A stretch of DNA of 64,000 bases, taken from NCBI GenBank assembly GCA_965221145.1, contig OZ244877.1:3286001-3350000 (forward strand), written 5' to 3'. The first letter of the stretch is position 1. Each line of letters begins with the position of its first letter. The notes beneath the pieces were generated by a model. That model ran no database searches and had not been told where the DNA came from. It worked only from the letters and a program-made list of their open reading frames with translations. Made by a program: the position numbers and the translations under genes. Source of the stretch: Bin5 sp965221145. Lineage in GTDB: Bacteria; Chloroflexota; Anaerolineae; Caldilineales; Caldilineaceae. Below are positions 26,624 to 35,838 of the stretch, piece after piece.

Positions 26624-27436
26624 ATGCGACCACGTCAGTTCCTGGCTGCCCGACCTATACATTCCTTATACCGATGGCTGCTGCCTATCGGCGCGCTGCT
26701 CACATTGACAGGATACGTAAGGCCCTGGATCGCACATCCGGCGGCAGGGCTGGCGGTTTTGGGGCTGGACCTGGGGGAACTGGCAAAATTCCTGTATCCG
26801 GTCCAACAGGGCGATATTCGCCTGTGGCGGGAGGGATTCTATCTGCCGTTGGTGGCGGTCAGCGCCATCCTTAGCCTGAACTCATTTCGGCGCGATGCGA
26901 TGCTCCCATTAGCCGACAGCCTTACGACCGAAAAGGCGCATGGCGCGCGCAGCCGCCCGGCTTATGGCTGGCCCATCCGCATCGGCTTGGTGCTGCTGGC
27001 AGTCGTGGCCGCGCTCAACTTGCTGCCGCCGGCCTGGACGCCGCGTCTGTTGACGACGCCGGAGTTTCGTTTACAGTCGGCTGCGCTGCTTCTGTGCCTG
27101 GCGCTGGCCGCGGTCAGTCCCATTGCCGCGCTGCTCGTGACGCGGCAGTCGATAGTTGAAGCGGTTGGTGGAGGCGCGGTCGATGGAGAGCGCGGCGGCT
27201 TCTTCTGGCAAGTCGCCTGGTTAATCGCCCTGCTGCGCGCTCTTTGCACTGTCGCGCTGGCAAGCGCGGCCATCTACTTTCCATTGGTCCAATTTCAGTG
27301 GATCCTGCCGACGCTGGCCGACCTGTACGGGCGGGCGCCGGATATTGGATCGGGTCCGGCACTGATGACCTTGGGCCTGGCGGGGCTGCTTGTGCATGGG
27401 CTGGGGGATGTCTTAAACGTAGTGGGGGAACGATGA
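26624..27436 (+). CDS. Multi-pass membrane protein of unknown function
   Basis: About 270 residues from the ATG at 26624 (open from 26567). Roughly six hydrophobic segments are visible (for example LLPIGALLTLTGYV, IGLVLLAVVAALNLL, SAALLLCLALAAVSPIAALLV, LALMTLGLAGLLVHGLGDVL-like C-terminus). No family motif is recognised. Its stop overlaps the start of the next gene (ATGA), so the two are a translational pair. Confidence 0.65.
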   Translation: MRPRQFLAARPIHSLYRWLLPIGALLTLTGYVRPWIAHPAAGLAVLGLDLGELAKFLYPVQQGDIRLWREGFYLPLVAVSAILSLNSFRRDAMLPLADSLTTEKAHGARSRPAYGWPIRIGLVLLAVVAALNLLPPAWTPRLLTTPEFRLQSAALLLCLALAAVSPIAALLVTRQSIVEAVGGGAVDGERGGFFWQVAWLIALLRALCTVALASAAIYFPLVQFQWILPTLADLYGRAPDIGSGPALMTLGLAGLLVHGLGDVLNVVGER

Positions 27437-27909
27437 CAGGCCATCGATCGAATATCAGAGCCTACAACGTCCCATTTCGAACTGTCTGGCTGCGGCGCAG
27501 AGATGTAATCGACCTGCGCATTGTCGACAGTTCGCCGGATGCGGACAATTGGACGACCGCGGAGATCGTTGCCCATATGGCCGCCCGACGCCTGGTTGGG
27601 GTGAGTATGCGGGATCACAAGAGGCTCGGCCTGGGTCGCTGGCTGCGCGCGGCGGGTGAGGAGATCCGCTACGTGGCTGACGAGCCGCTGCCTACGGGAA
27701 CTGTTCGCTACGACGAAGCAGGACAGATCGCCTACTTTTCCATCTGGCCTCAGCTTTCCGATGATGTTGAAAGACATGACTACGAACGTGAAAGCAAAGT
27801 TTACTTGTTGCAGGACGGCGGGGTCGCTCGCATTCGCTTCCCGGTGATGAACAAACGCGGCCGCGCCGGCGTCCTGGGTGTGGCCGCGGGACTTTTGGCG
27901 ACGCGATAG
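27433..27909 (+). CDS. Conserved-looking hypothetical protein
   Basis: A 158-residue protein whose ATG overlaps the preceding TGA. No domain is recognised. It contains VWLRRRDVIDLRIVDSSPDADNWTTAEIVAHMAARRLVGVSMRDHKRLGLGRWLRAAG and is slightly basic, with no membrane segment. Tight coupling to the membrane protein upstream suggests a shared role. Confidence 0.6.
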   Translation: MTGHRSNIRAYNVPFRTVWLRRRDVIDLRIVDSSPDADNWTTAEIVAHMAARRLVGVSMRDHKRLGLGRWLRAAGEEIRYVADEPLPTGTVRYDEAGQIAYFSIWPQLSDDVERHDYERESKVYLLQDGGVARIRFPVMNKRGRAGVLGVAAGLLATR

Positions 27910-28028
27910 AGGGCGCGGGGCATCCCGGCTGATTGGAATGTCGGGCAAGATTGCACGCCTATTTGTCGCCTATTAGAGCCTCGAATGGCGCGTAGAATCC
28001 ACTTTCGTCTCTTCACGGAGTACTTCTT

Positions 28029-28916
28029 ATGTCAGATCCCATTCGTTTCGGCGTTATCGGCGGCAGCGGCGTCTACCAGATGAATACGCTCACCAATGTC
28101 GAGGAGGTCGAACTTAACACGCCATTCGGCAAACCGTCGGACGCCTACATTGTTGGCACGCTGCATGGGCAACGGGTCGCGTTCCTCGCCCGGCATGGAC
28201 GGGGACACCGCATCAGTCCAACTCGACTCAACCAACGCGCCAACATCTATGGTTTCAAGATGCTGGGGGTGGAATACCTGATCGCGGTCAGCGCCTGCGG
28301 CAGCCTGCAGGAAAGACTCCGCCCAGGCGATATCGTCATTCCTGACCAGATATTCGACCGCACCAGGCTGCGGGCGCTCAGCTTCTTCGATGACCCGGAC
28401 GTGGGCACCGGGGGGCTAGTGGTCCACGTGAGCGTCGCCGACCCATTTTGCGATGACCTCAGCGATATCTGCTACCGGGCCGTTGAGCAGACCGGCGCCG
28501 CGGCGCACAGGGGCGGAAATTTCGTCACCATCGAAGGCCCCCGATTCAGCACGCGCTCGGAAAGCATCGTCTTCCGGCAACTGGGCATGGACATTATCGG
28601 CATGACCACGACGCCGGAGGCGTTCCTCGCACGCGAGGCGGAGATGAGCTTTGCCTGTATGGCCCATGTGACCGACTACGATGTCTGGCACGAGACCAAA
28701 GAGGCGGTGACGGTTGACGCCGTGATCAGGATGCTGATGCGCAACGCAGAGGTGGCGGTCGAAGCGGTCGCCAACGCCATCGCTCTGCTGGCCGAAAGTG
28801 GGCCTTCTCCACACGCCAATGCTTTGCAGGACGCGCTGATTACCGACAGAAACGCTGTGCCGACAGAGGTGATCGACCGCTTGGAACTGCTCGTTGGCAA
28901 GTATTTTGGCCGTTAG
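28029..28916 (+). CDS. mtnP: S-methyl-5'-thioadenosine phosphorylase
   Basis: A 295-residue PNP/MTAP-family protein with CGGAG upstream. Phosphate-binding GGSGVY and ARHGRGHRISP are near the N-terminus. The base-binding segment (IEGPRFSTRSES...GMTTTPEAFLAREAEMSFACMAHVTDYDVW) carries Asp residues (TDYD) that favour 6-amino purines, so MTA rather than guanosine is the likely substrate. It recycles methylthioadenosine from polyamine and ethylene-type reactions in methionine salvage. mtnA is not in the window. Confidence 0.92.
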   Translation: MSDPIRFGVIGGSGVYQMNTLTNVEEVELNTPFGKPSDAYIVGTLHGQRVAFLARHGRGHRISPTRLNQRANIYGFKMLGVEYLIAVSACGSLQERLRPGDIVIPDQIFDRTRLRALSFFDDPDVGTGGLVVHVSVADPFCDDLSDICYRAVEQTGAAAHRGGNFVTIEGPRFSTRSESIVFRQLGMDIIGMTTTPEAFLAREAEMSFACMAHVTDYDVWHETKEAVTVDAVIRMLMRNAEVAVEAVANAIALLAESGPSPHANALQDALITDRNAVPTEVIDRLELLVGKYFGR

Positions 28917-28936
28917 GGAATGACAGCCTTCGCACT

Positions 28937-30604
28937 ATGACCACTGTGGCCGAAACGATCGCCCGATCACTCTACGACGCCGGAGCGCGCATCGTGTTCG
29001 GCATGCCCGGCGGCGAAGTCGTGGCAGTGCTGGAGGCGCTGCGACAGCTCGGAATCCGCTTCGAGTTGATGCACCACGAAGAAAGCGCTGTCTTCGCCGC
29101 CGATGCCTACGCGCGCGCCACGGGCAGGCCCGGTTGCGCTCTGACCACGCTCGGCCCCGGCGCGCTGAACGCGGTTGCCGGCATCGGCCACGCCTGGCTG
29201 GACCGCGCGCCGGTCGTCCTCATCACCGCGCAAAAGCCGGACACGCTTCTGCCTGACTACACGCACCAAGTGGTGGACTTGCAGGCGATCTTTGCGCCGA
29301 TCACCAAACGCTCGCTCAAAGTCACGCCGCAAAATGCAGCGGGCGAAGTACCGTCGACAGTTGCCTTGACGATGCAAGGACGGCCCGGCCCGGTCCATCT
29401 TCAGGTTAGCAATGAAGTGGCGGAACTGGCGGTGATAAACACCGGCGGAACGAGAGCGAAGCCAACGTCGGCTGACCAAGGATCTGCAAGGCCGGGCGAT
29501 AGCAAGCCGCGCCCCGAACGTGTTGCACAGGCCCGCAGTCTCGTCGCCGGAGCCGCCCGCCCCGTCATCCTGGCCGGGCTGGGATTGGAGCCGGAGGCCC
29601 CCTACGATGCCCTGCGATCGCTGGCGGAAGCGGCCAACGCGCCGGTGATCGTCTCGCCGAAAGGCAAGGGCGCGCTACCGGATGATCACAACCTGAGCGC
29701 GGGCGTCATCGGCCTGACCCGCACCGATCCGGTTTACGCGATTCTGGATGAAGCGGACTGTGTAATTGCTGTCGGCTTCGATGTGGTGGAGTTGGTCAAG
29801 CCCTGGTCATTGCCACAGTCAAATAGCGACCCGGCCGGGAAAGGAGCAAGAAACGTCCCGCTGCTTTGGATCGCCAACTGGCCCAACGAGGACCCCGTCC
29901 TGCCAGCGGCTGTGGAAATTGTCGGGCCGCTGGGAGCGTCGCTGCTGCAACTTGCGGACAGCGACTTCTCCACCGCAGCGCGGTGGGGCGCAGACCGAGT
30001 GCGTCGCTTCCGCGAGCAACAGGCTGCCATTCCATTGCCGGCGCCCCGGCGCGGGCAGCTTTTGCCCCAACAGTTGCTCGACAGTATGCGCCGACGCCTG
30101 CCTGCCGATTCGATGCTGACGGTGGACGTAGGCAGTCACAAGATCTTTAGCAGCCTGGAGTGGCCCACATTGCGCCCGAACAGCTTTGCTCTGTCCAATG
30201 GCCTGTCCTGCATGGGGTTCGGCCTGCCAGCAGCCATCGGCACAGCGCTGGCCCGTCTCGGCGAGCCGGTGGCTTGCCTGATCGGAGACGGCGGGCTGCT
30301 GATGTGCCTGGGAGAGCTGAGCGTCCTTGCCCGGCTCAACTTGCCGGTGATCGTCGTCGTGCCGGTGGACAATGCCATCGATCTGATTCGTTCGCATCAG
30401 CTTCGGCAGGGCAAAGAGCCGCATGGCACCGAGTTTCCCGCGCCTGACTTCTGCGCCATTGCCGCCGCTCACGGCATCGAGGCCGCCCGCGTCACCACGC
30501 CGCAGGAGTGCGACGAGGCGCTCGCCCGCGCCGTCGCCGCGCGTGCGCCATTCCTGCTCGAAGCCCACATCGATCCCATCGGCTATTCCACCACGCCGCG
30601 CTAG
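28937..30604 (+). CDS. Thiamine diphosphate-dependent enzyme, acetolactate synthase-like
   Basis: A 555-residue three-domain ThDP enzyme. The N-terminal Glu activating the cofactor is in MHHEESAVFAADAYARATGRPG (about residue 48). The ThDP/Mg motif is IGDGGLLMCLGELSVLARLNLPVIVVVPVDNAIDLI. It could be an acetolactate synthase, a 2-oxoacid decarboxylase or a sulfo/phospho-pyruvate-type decarboxylase; ilvN is not adjacent. It lies 20 bases after mtnP and is convergent with a sugar-acid dehydratase gene, so it may belong to the catabolic cluster. Confidence 0.85.
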   Translation: MTTVAETIARSLYDAGARIVFGMPGGEVVAVLEALRQLGIRFELMHHEESAVFAADAYARATGRPGCALTTLGPGALNAVAGIGHAWLDRAPVVLITAQKPDTLLPDYTHQVVDLQAIFAPITKRSLKVTPQNAAGEVPSTVALTMQGRPGPVHLQVSNEVAELAVINTGGTRAKPTSADQGSARPGDSKPRPERVAQARSLVAGAARPVILAGLGLEPEAPYDALRSLAEAANAPVIVSPKGKGALPDDHNLSAGVIGLTRTDPVYAILDEADCVIAVGFDVVELVKPWSLPQSNSDPAGKGARNVPLLWIANWPNEDPVLPAAVEIVGPLGASLLQLADSDFSTAARWGADRVRRFREQQAAIPLPAPRRGQLLPQQLLDSMRRRLPADSMLTVDVGSHKIFSSLEWPTLRPNSFALSNGLSCMGFGLPAAIGTALARLGEPVACLIGDGGLLMCLGELSVLARLNLPVIVVVPVDNAIDLIRSHQLRQGKEPHGTEFPAPDFCAIAAAHGIEAARVTTPQECDEALARAVAARAPFLLEAHIDPIGYSTTPR

Positions 30605-30619
30605 CCGCGCCGCCCTGTC

Positions 30620-31807
30620 TCAAAACGTCACGACCTCGCGCCGCTCTATCTTCGCTCCGTCCAACTCCATGCCGATGCCAGGCCCGTCCGGCACGCGCAC
30701 CACGCCGTTGACCGGCTTGAGCGGACTCTTGAGAAAGAACTGGTGGACTTCGTTCCACTTGATCAAGTACTCCAACAGAGGCGTGGTCGGCTCCGGCCAG
30801 GCGGCGATGACGTGGATGCTGGCCGGGGTGGAGTGTCCGTGGGGGATCACAGGCACGTCATAGGCCGAGGCCAGGGCTAGAATTTTCTGCGTCTCCGAGA
30901 TGCCGCCGCACCAATAGATGTCCGGCTGATACACGTCGCAGGCGCCGGCATCCATCAGTTGCTTCAGCCCCCAGCGCGTGTACTCGTGCTCGCCGCCGCT
31001 GATGGGAATGTTCACTGCACGGCGGATCTGTGCGTATTGCTCGATCTTGTCCGGCAGCACCGGCTCTTCAATCCAGCGGGGGGCGTACTCTTCCAGCCGG
31101 CGCGCCATCTGGATCGTGTACGGCACATCCCAACTCATCCAGCAATCCAGCATGATGTCCACGTCCGGGCCGACGCTTTCGCGCAGCGTGCGTGCCAGGC
31201 GCAGATTGCGCTCCATGCCCATTTTCCCATCAGTGGGGCCGTCGCGGAAGAACCATTTCATCGCCCGATAGCCCTCGGCCACAAACTGCTTGGCCCGTTC
31301 CTGCACAAGTTCCGGGTCCAGCGAGTAGCCCAGTGCGCTGGCATAGGCAGGAACCTCTTTACGCGTCGGTCCGCCAAGCAACCGATGGACTGGCGCATCG
31401 AACCAGTTCCCCTTCAAGTCCCAGAGCGCGCAGTCCACCGCGCTGAGCGCCATCATCTCCGTGCCTTTGCGTCCATGAACCTGCGCCCGGTACATCCGAT
31501 CCCACAGCCGTTCGGATGCCAACGGATCGTGGCCGATCAGCAGCGGAGCCAGCTGGGTCTGTATGACAAATGCCTGATTGAAAGGAAGGGGGCCGCCGCG
31601 GCCGGACACGCCTTCATCGGTCTCGACATCGACGAAAAAGGCCGAGATGTTGTAGCGGCCTTCGCCGACCGCGAACATCTCGTGCGGGCCTTCCGATTTG
31701 TGTTCCGGGTAGATGTCGAGCGGACGCAAGAGCCGCTCCTCCCAGAATTCCCCTTCGCGGTCCAGAACCCCTTGTAGCTTGTACACCGTCACTGCAGTGA
31801 TTTTCAT
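30620..31807 (-). CDS. Enolase-superfamily (mandelate racemase-like) sugar-acid dehydratase
   Basis: A 395-residue enolase-superfamily protein. The barrel metal ligands are Asp221 (MLDCWMS), Glu247 or Glu248 (WIEEPV) and Glu273 (GGEHEY), with His323/His325 (IPHGHST) as catalytic base candidates and Lys184 in MKWFF. The RDGPTDG loop and KWFF are reminiscent of L-rhamnonate dehydratase. It would dehydrate an aldonate to a 2-keto-3-deoxy acid, the substrate of the DHDPS-family aldolase encoded divergently. Exact sugar is not determined. Confidence 0.87.
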   Translation of the reverse strand: MKITAVTVYKLQGVLDREGEFWEERLLRPLDIYPEHKSEGPHEMFAVGEGRYNISAFFVDVETDEGVSGRGGPLPFNQAFVIQTQLAPLLIGHDPLASERLWDRMYRAQVHGRKGTEMMALSAVDCALWDLKGNWFDAPVHRLLGGPTRKEVPAYASALGYSLDPELVQERAKQFVAEGYRAMKWFFRDGPTDGKMGMERNLRLARTLRESVGPDVDIMLDCWMSWDVPYTIQMARRLEEYAPRWIEEPVLPDKIEQYAQIRRAVNIPISGGEHEYTRWGLKQLMDAGACDVYQPDIYWCGGISETQKILALASAYDVPVIPHGHSTPASIHVIAAWPEPTTPLLEYLIKWNEVHQFFLKSPLKPVNGVVRVPDGPGIGMELDGAKIERREVVTF

Positions 31808-31829
31808 TGTCTTTGCGCTCGCTTATAGC

Positions 31830-31857
31830 TTGGGTGGCTTCCTGAATGTAGTATACT
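31830..31857 (+). promoter_or_regulatory. Probable sigma-70 promoter for the aldolase gene
   Basis: TTGGGT (31830-31835), 16-base spacer and TATACT (31852-31857) lie in the divergent region between the dehydratase and aldolase genes, giving a leader of about 200 bases. The -10 matches five of six consensus bases. Confidence 0.5.
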
Positions 31858-32066
31858 GATCCGGAAAGTCGGGACAGCATCCTGTTGCGCTGGTTGATCC
31901 CGGTCACTTCGCCGAATCGGCGTGAATTTGCGCACAGGTCGATATTCGCCCATCTCCCGATTGAGCGCAAGTTGCCAACGATCTCGGGGCAACTTGGGGA
32001 TTCAAATGGATCGTTGGCGGAGAGTGCGGCTGACCGGTTTTCCCATACAGTCCCGGAGCAAATCTG

Positions 32067-32966
32067 ATGAGCAATAATTGGCGCGGCGTCTTTGCGATTG
32101 TCGTCACCCCGTTTACGGACGAGTTGGAGTTGGACGAAGCGGCCCTGCGGCGGCAGATCGGGTTCTGTATCGAGGCGGGCGCGGCCGGTCTTGTTGGGCC
32201 GGCCAATGCCGGTGAATTTGCTACGATGTCCGACGAGGAGCGTCAGCGTTGGATCCGCATCATCGTCGAGGAGGCCGACGGGCGCGTCCCGGTCGTCGCC
32301 GCCACCACGCATGGGCACAGGGTCCCGGCCATCGCTCTGAGCCGCTATGCCCAGGATGTGGGCGCCGACGGCATCATGGCCATGCCGCCCCACATCCTGC
32401 ACCCGGACGCAGACGGCTGCTACGACTACTACCGGGCACTTGACGAGGCGCTGCACATTCCGATCTGCATCCAGAACTTCATGGGTCCCATTGGTACGCC
32501 CATGCCATCCGAACTGCTGGCGCGCATGTGCCGTGAGTTGGAGTGGGTACAGTATCTGAAGGAGGAGACGCTGCCCGAACCGCGCGCCATCTCGCGCACG
32601 CTGGCCGCGGCGGGGGACGCATGCAAGGGCGTCTTCGGCGGGCAGGGCGGCATCTACATGATCGACGAGTGGCGGCGGGGCGCGTGCGGCAATATGCCGG
32701 CCAGTCAGTCAGTCGACCTGCACACGCAGATCTGGCAGTTGCTGGAAGCGGACGACGAGGCCGTCGCCCGGGCCCTGTTCAACCGGCTGCTGCCGCTGCT
32801 CAATTTCGAGCGCATGCATGGTGTTGCCGTGTACAAGCAGGTATTCCTACGCCGCGGCATCTTCACCTCCACCGCCAGCCGCATCCCCGGCGCCTATCTG
32901 GACCAGCGGGACTTGCAGGAGTTCGACGCCATTTGGCACGATATTGAGCAGCTCTTGACAATGTAG
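32067..32966 (+). CDS. Dihydrodipicolinate synthase-family aldolase
   Basis: A 299-residue class I aldolase, with CGGAG before the ATG. The Schiff-base lysine is Lys165 (VQYLKEET). The substrate carboxylate loop reads GPANAGEF in place of GTTGE. The Tyr that normally precedes Asn in the P-x-YN motif is replaced by Gln (ICIQNFMG, Gln136), so the enzyme is unlikely to be a true DapA. With dehydratases and a lactonase nearby it probably cleaves a 2-keto-3-deoxy sugar acid. It is transcribed away from the first dehydratase. Confidence 0.85.
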   Translation: MSNNWRGVFAIVVTPFTDELELDEAALRRQIGFCIEAGAAGLVGPANAGEFATMSDEERQRWIRIIVEEADGRVPVVAATTHGHRVPAIALSRYAQDVGADGIMAMPPHILHPDADGCYDYYRALDEALHIPICIQNFMGPIGTPMPSELLARMCRELEWVQYLKEETLPEPRAISRTLAAAGDACKGVFGGQGGIYMIDEWRRGACGNMPASQSVDLHTQIWQLLEADDEAVARALFNRLLPLLNFERMHGVAVYKQVFLRRGIFTSTASRIPGAYLDQRDLQEFDAIWHDIEQLLTM

Positions 32967-32986
32967 CCAGAGTAGGGACGCGTATC

Positions 32987-33546
32987 ATGTTTTGGAGGAA
33001 AACCGGAGTGCGTCGCTTCACTCTTCTCGCGGCACTGGCGGCGACGATTCTGGTTGTGATATCGACGATTCCGCACGGGATCGGCGTGTCGACGGACTCG
33101 ATAAGATACATTTCAGTTGCCCGCAACCTGTCCGCAGGCGACGGCTTTACGACATTCGACGCTGCGCCGCTCACACTTCATCCGCCTCTGTTTCCCGCAA
33201 TCCTCAGCTTCCTCAATCTTTTGTTTGGAATCGATCCTTTCGAAGGGGCACGCTTCTTGAACGCAGCCGTCTTTGGGCTGATCGTTTGTCTGTCCCGCCT
33301 GCTGTTCGAGCGGCCGCCGGAGGCTGGCCTGAATCTCCCACGGCATACCTGGTCTGGTTCGAACGTACGGACCGACCCTATTTGTACCGATTCAGTGAAC
33401 TGAGTCAGGTCGCCCATCTCACACCGTTGGCCACCTTCGCCGATGGCGCAATTTTGCGGTTTCAGCAGACTAGCTATACATTGGAATTTCAATTGGCCGT
33501 TGATGGGCAAAATAAATGTTTGCCGATGTGCGCTGCATTGCAATGA
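32987..33546 (+). pseudogene. Decayed membrane glycosyltransferase (GT39-like), middle deleted
   Basis: The first 115 codons or so (MFWRKTGVRRFTLLAALAATILVVISTIPHGIGVSTDSIRYISVARNLSAGDGF...FEGARFLNAAVF) are the N-terminus of a large polytopic mannosyltransferase. The frame then jumps near 33310-33345 to one reading VWFERTDRPYLYRFSELSQVAHLTPLATFADGAILRF, the typical extreme C-terminus of such proteins. About 350-450 residues are missing and the frame is lost. It lies 20 bases after the aldolase gene. Confidence 0.8.
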
Positions 33547-33560
33547 CAGGTAGACGCAGC

Positions 33561-33791
33561 ATGTTTGGAAGGAAAATGCGTTTGCATCACGTTTCCCTAC
33601 TCTTGGCACTGGCAAATGCGCTCTTGGTCTGGATATCAGCGCTACCAAAAGGAATTGCCCTCTCGCCGGATTCGATCGGATACTTTTCGGTTGCAAACCG
33701 CTTGTCCGAAGGCAAAGGCGACACGCTTTTTGAGGCCTCTCCACTCGCTCTATTGCCGCCTTTATGTTTGCCGACGGCCCAGCCTCTATAA
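33561..33791 (+). pseudogene. Second truncated N-terminal copy of the GT39-like glycosyltransferase
   Basis: Begins MFGRKMRLHHVSLLLALANALLVWISALPKGIALSPDSIGYFSVANRLSEGKGD and is clearly paralogous to the preceding pseudogene (SPDSIGYFSVANRLS against STDSIRYISVARNLS). The similarity stops after LLPPL, and a stop codon follows. The rest of the gene is absent, so this is a gene fragment. Confidence 0.75.
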
Positions 33792-33853
33792 TGCAAGCCA
33801 AGCATTGAAAGAGAAACTGACCGCTTCGCAATCGTTAATATCTCCATTTTTCC

Positions 33854-35026
33854 ATGAACTCAACCATCTCCTCCATTGAACTGTATCCACTCCGCATACC
33901 CCGCGAAGTGCCCTATCTGGGACCGCTTGACGTGGGCAACCGGCCCAACCCAAAGGGCTATATCGTGCGCCCAGGCAATCGGACTGTCTACCCAGTGTAT
34001 GACCAGACGCTCTTGGTGAAAGCGGTTGCCAGTGATGGTGCCGTCGGCTGGGGCGAGTGCTTCGGCGTCGTCGCGCCGCAGGTCGCGCAGACGATCCTGG
34101 AAGAGCTGCTGATCCCGTTCGTCGTTGGTCGCAGTCCGCACGATGTCGAGCGCATCTACGAGGATCTCTACGATCTGCAACGCGTGCGCGGCCACTTTGG
34201 CGGCTACGCGCTTGACGCCATCGCCGGGCTGGACATGGCGCTGTGGGATCTGCGCGGCAAACTGTTGGGGCAGCCGGTATGGCAGCTATTGGGCGGCCTG
34301 CGCCATGAACGGCTGCCGGTCTACGTCTCCGGCCTGCCGGGGGCGACAAAGGCGGAACGGGCCGCACTGGCCAAGAGTTGGATCGAACGCGGATTCTCGG
34401 CGCTGAAGTTTGCGGCCGTCGTCGCCGACGATGGCGAGGTCGCCAAAATCGAGGCGATTCGTCAGTCGGTTGGCGCCGCGCCGAAGATCCTCGTTGATCT
34501 CCACTGGCGCTTCACCGCGCTGGAAGCCATCCAGTTGATCGACCGCCTGTGCGAATTCGACCTGCATCTGGCCGAAGCGCCGGTCGCGCCGGAGGATCTG
34601 GCAGGGCAGGCGCAGGTCGCTCGCGCCGTGCGCACGCAGATGGGGCTGGGCGAGGAGTGGCGCACAGTACACGAATACCTGCCGCGCTTGCAGGCCGGCT
34701 GCATGAACGTAATCCAGCCGGAGATCGCCCACACTGGCATCACCGGCTTCCGGCGCATCTGCGAACTGGCGCAGGCCTTCCACTGCCGGGTGATGCCGCA
34801 CGCCACCATCAACATCGGCATCGCCCAGGCTGCCAGCCTGCATGTGGCCGCAACCCTCGCCAATTTCGTCATGCAGGAGTACCAGCACTCGATCTTCGAC
34901 CGCAACAAGCAGTTCATCCATAGTGCCATGGACTGCCAAGACGGCTACTTTACGCTGCCGCAGGGATCAGGGCTGGGCACGGAGCCGACCGAGGAAGCGC
35001 TGAACTTTACGATTGAAAGCAACTAA
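33854..35026 (+). CDS. Second enolase-superfamily (mandelate racemase-like) enzyme
   Basis: A 390-residue enolase-superfamily protein, only distantly like the one at 30.6-31.8 kb. Candidate catalytic residues are Lys185 (ALKFAAV), metal ligands Asp215 (LVDLHW), Glu241 (LAEAPV) and Glu267/268 (GLGEEW), and His316 (VMPHAT). The N-terminal capping domain has the GWGECFGV and DAIAGLDMALWDLRGKLLGQPV motifs. It probably dehydrates another sugar acid or epimerises it. Lactonase and dehydrogenase genes follow in the same direction with short gaps. Confidence 0.85.
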   Translation: MNSTISSIELYPLRIPREVPYLGPLDVGNRPNPKGYIVRPGNRTVYPVYDQTLLVKAVASDGAVGWGECFGVVAPQVAQTILEELLIPFVVGRSPHDVERIYEDLYDLQRVRGHFGGYALDAIAGLDMALWDLRGKLLGQPVWQLLGGLRHERLPVYVSGLPGATKAERAALAKSWIERGFSALKFAAVVADDGEVAKIEAIRQSVGAAPKILVDLHWRFTALEAIQLIDRLCEFDLHLAEAPVAPEDLAGQAQVARAVRTQMGLGEEWRTVHEYLPRLQAGCMNVIQPEIAHTGITGFRRICELAQAFHCRVMPHATINIGIAQAASLHVAATLANFVMQEYQHSIFDRNKQFIHSAMDCQDGYFTLPQGSGLGTEPTEEALNFTIESN

Positions 35027-35046
35027 ATCCGCAAGGAGCGCACAGT

Positions 35047-35817
35047 ATGAAAGAGAAAGAGTTTGCAATCGTCGATACCCACTGTCACATCGGCCTGCAC
35101 AAGTACGAGCCGGTTGAAGCCTTGCTGTTCCACATGGAGCGGGCGGGCGTTGACAAAGCGGTGTTTATCCAGTATCAGGGAAATAGCGACAACCGCTATA
35201 TCGTGGATGTGATGAACGCCCATCCTGGTCGCTTTGCCGCGGCGATGATCGTGGCGGACGATGACGACGGCAGCGCGATCCGCGGCTGGGCGGAACAAGG
35301 GATCGTCGGCATCCGCCTGCTGGCAGACTTTCGCGGCCGCGGCCGCGATCCGCTCGCCCACTGGCGCACAGCCGCCGAGTTGGACATGGTGGTCAGCGTC
35401 TTTAGCCGACCGGAACTTCTGCGAAGCGCCGAGTTCGCCGAAGTGCTGCGCCTCTTCCCCAATCTGTCTCTTGTCATCGAGCATTTGGGGGGTGTTGCGC
35501 CAGGTTTCAATGTGGCTGAATTCGCTGGCATCACCGCCCTGGCCCAGCACGAAAACCTGACCATCAAGCTGCCCGGCTTTGGCGAATTCTGTCATCTGCC
35601 TTGTCCATTTCAGCAGGTTCCGCCGCTGGCAGAGTTGACGTTGGAGGCTTTCGGCCCGCAGCGGACAATGTGGGGAAGCGACTGGCCGCCGGTCAGCAGC
35701 CGCGAGGGCTTCGACAACTCGCTGGCGTTTCCGCTCGACTATCTGTCCGAGCTGAGCACGGATGAACGCGCCTGGATTTTCGGCAAGACCGCGCAAAAAG
35801 TCTGGAAACTGGAATAG
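35047..35817 (+). CDS. Amidohydrolase 2 family protein, probable sugar lactonase
   Basis: A 256-residue TIM-barrel amidohydrolase with GGAG 12 bases upstream. The metal-binding DTHCHIG opens the protein, with IEHLGG in the middle and WGSDWPPVSSREGF near the end, the pattern of amidohydrolase family 2. Members next to enolase-superfamily dehydratases are often L-fucono-, L-rhamnono- or galactono-lactonases, which open aldonolactones before dehydration. The gene lies 20 bases after the dehydratase and 21 before the dehydrogenase. Confidence 0.85.
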   Translation: MKEKEFAIVDTHCHIGLHKYEPVEALLFHMERAGVDKAVFIQYQGNSDNRYIVDVMNAHPGRFAAAMIVADDDDGSAIRGWAEQGIVGIRLLADFRGRGRDPLAHWRTAAELDMVVSVFSRPELLRSAEFAEVLRLFPNLSLVIEHLGGVAPGFNVAEFAGITALAQHENLTIKLPGFGEFCHLPCPFQQVPPLAELTLEAFGPQRTMWGSDWPPVSSREGFDNSLAFPLDYLSELSTDERAWIFGKTAQKVWKLE

Positions 35818-35838
35818 AAACTATCGAGGAATCTCTTC

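Noticed and set aside
31614..32456. 280-codon minus frame across the divergent promoter region
   Set aside because: Overlaps the dehydratase start and the aldolase on the wrong strand or frame; the intergenic part has a good plus-strand promoter instead.
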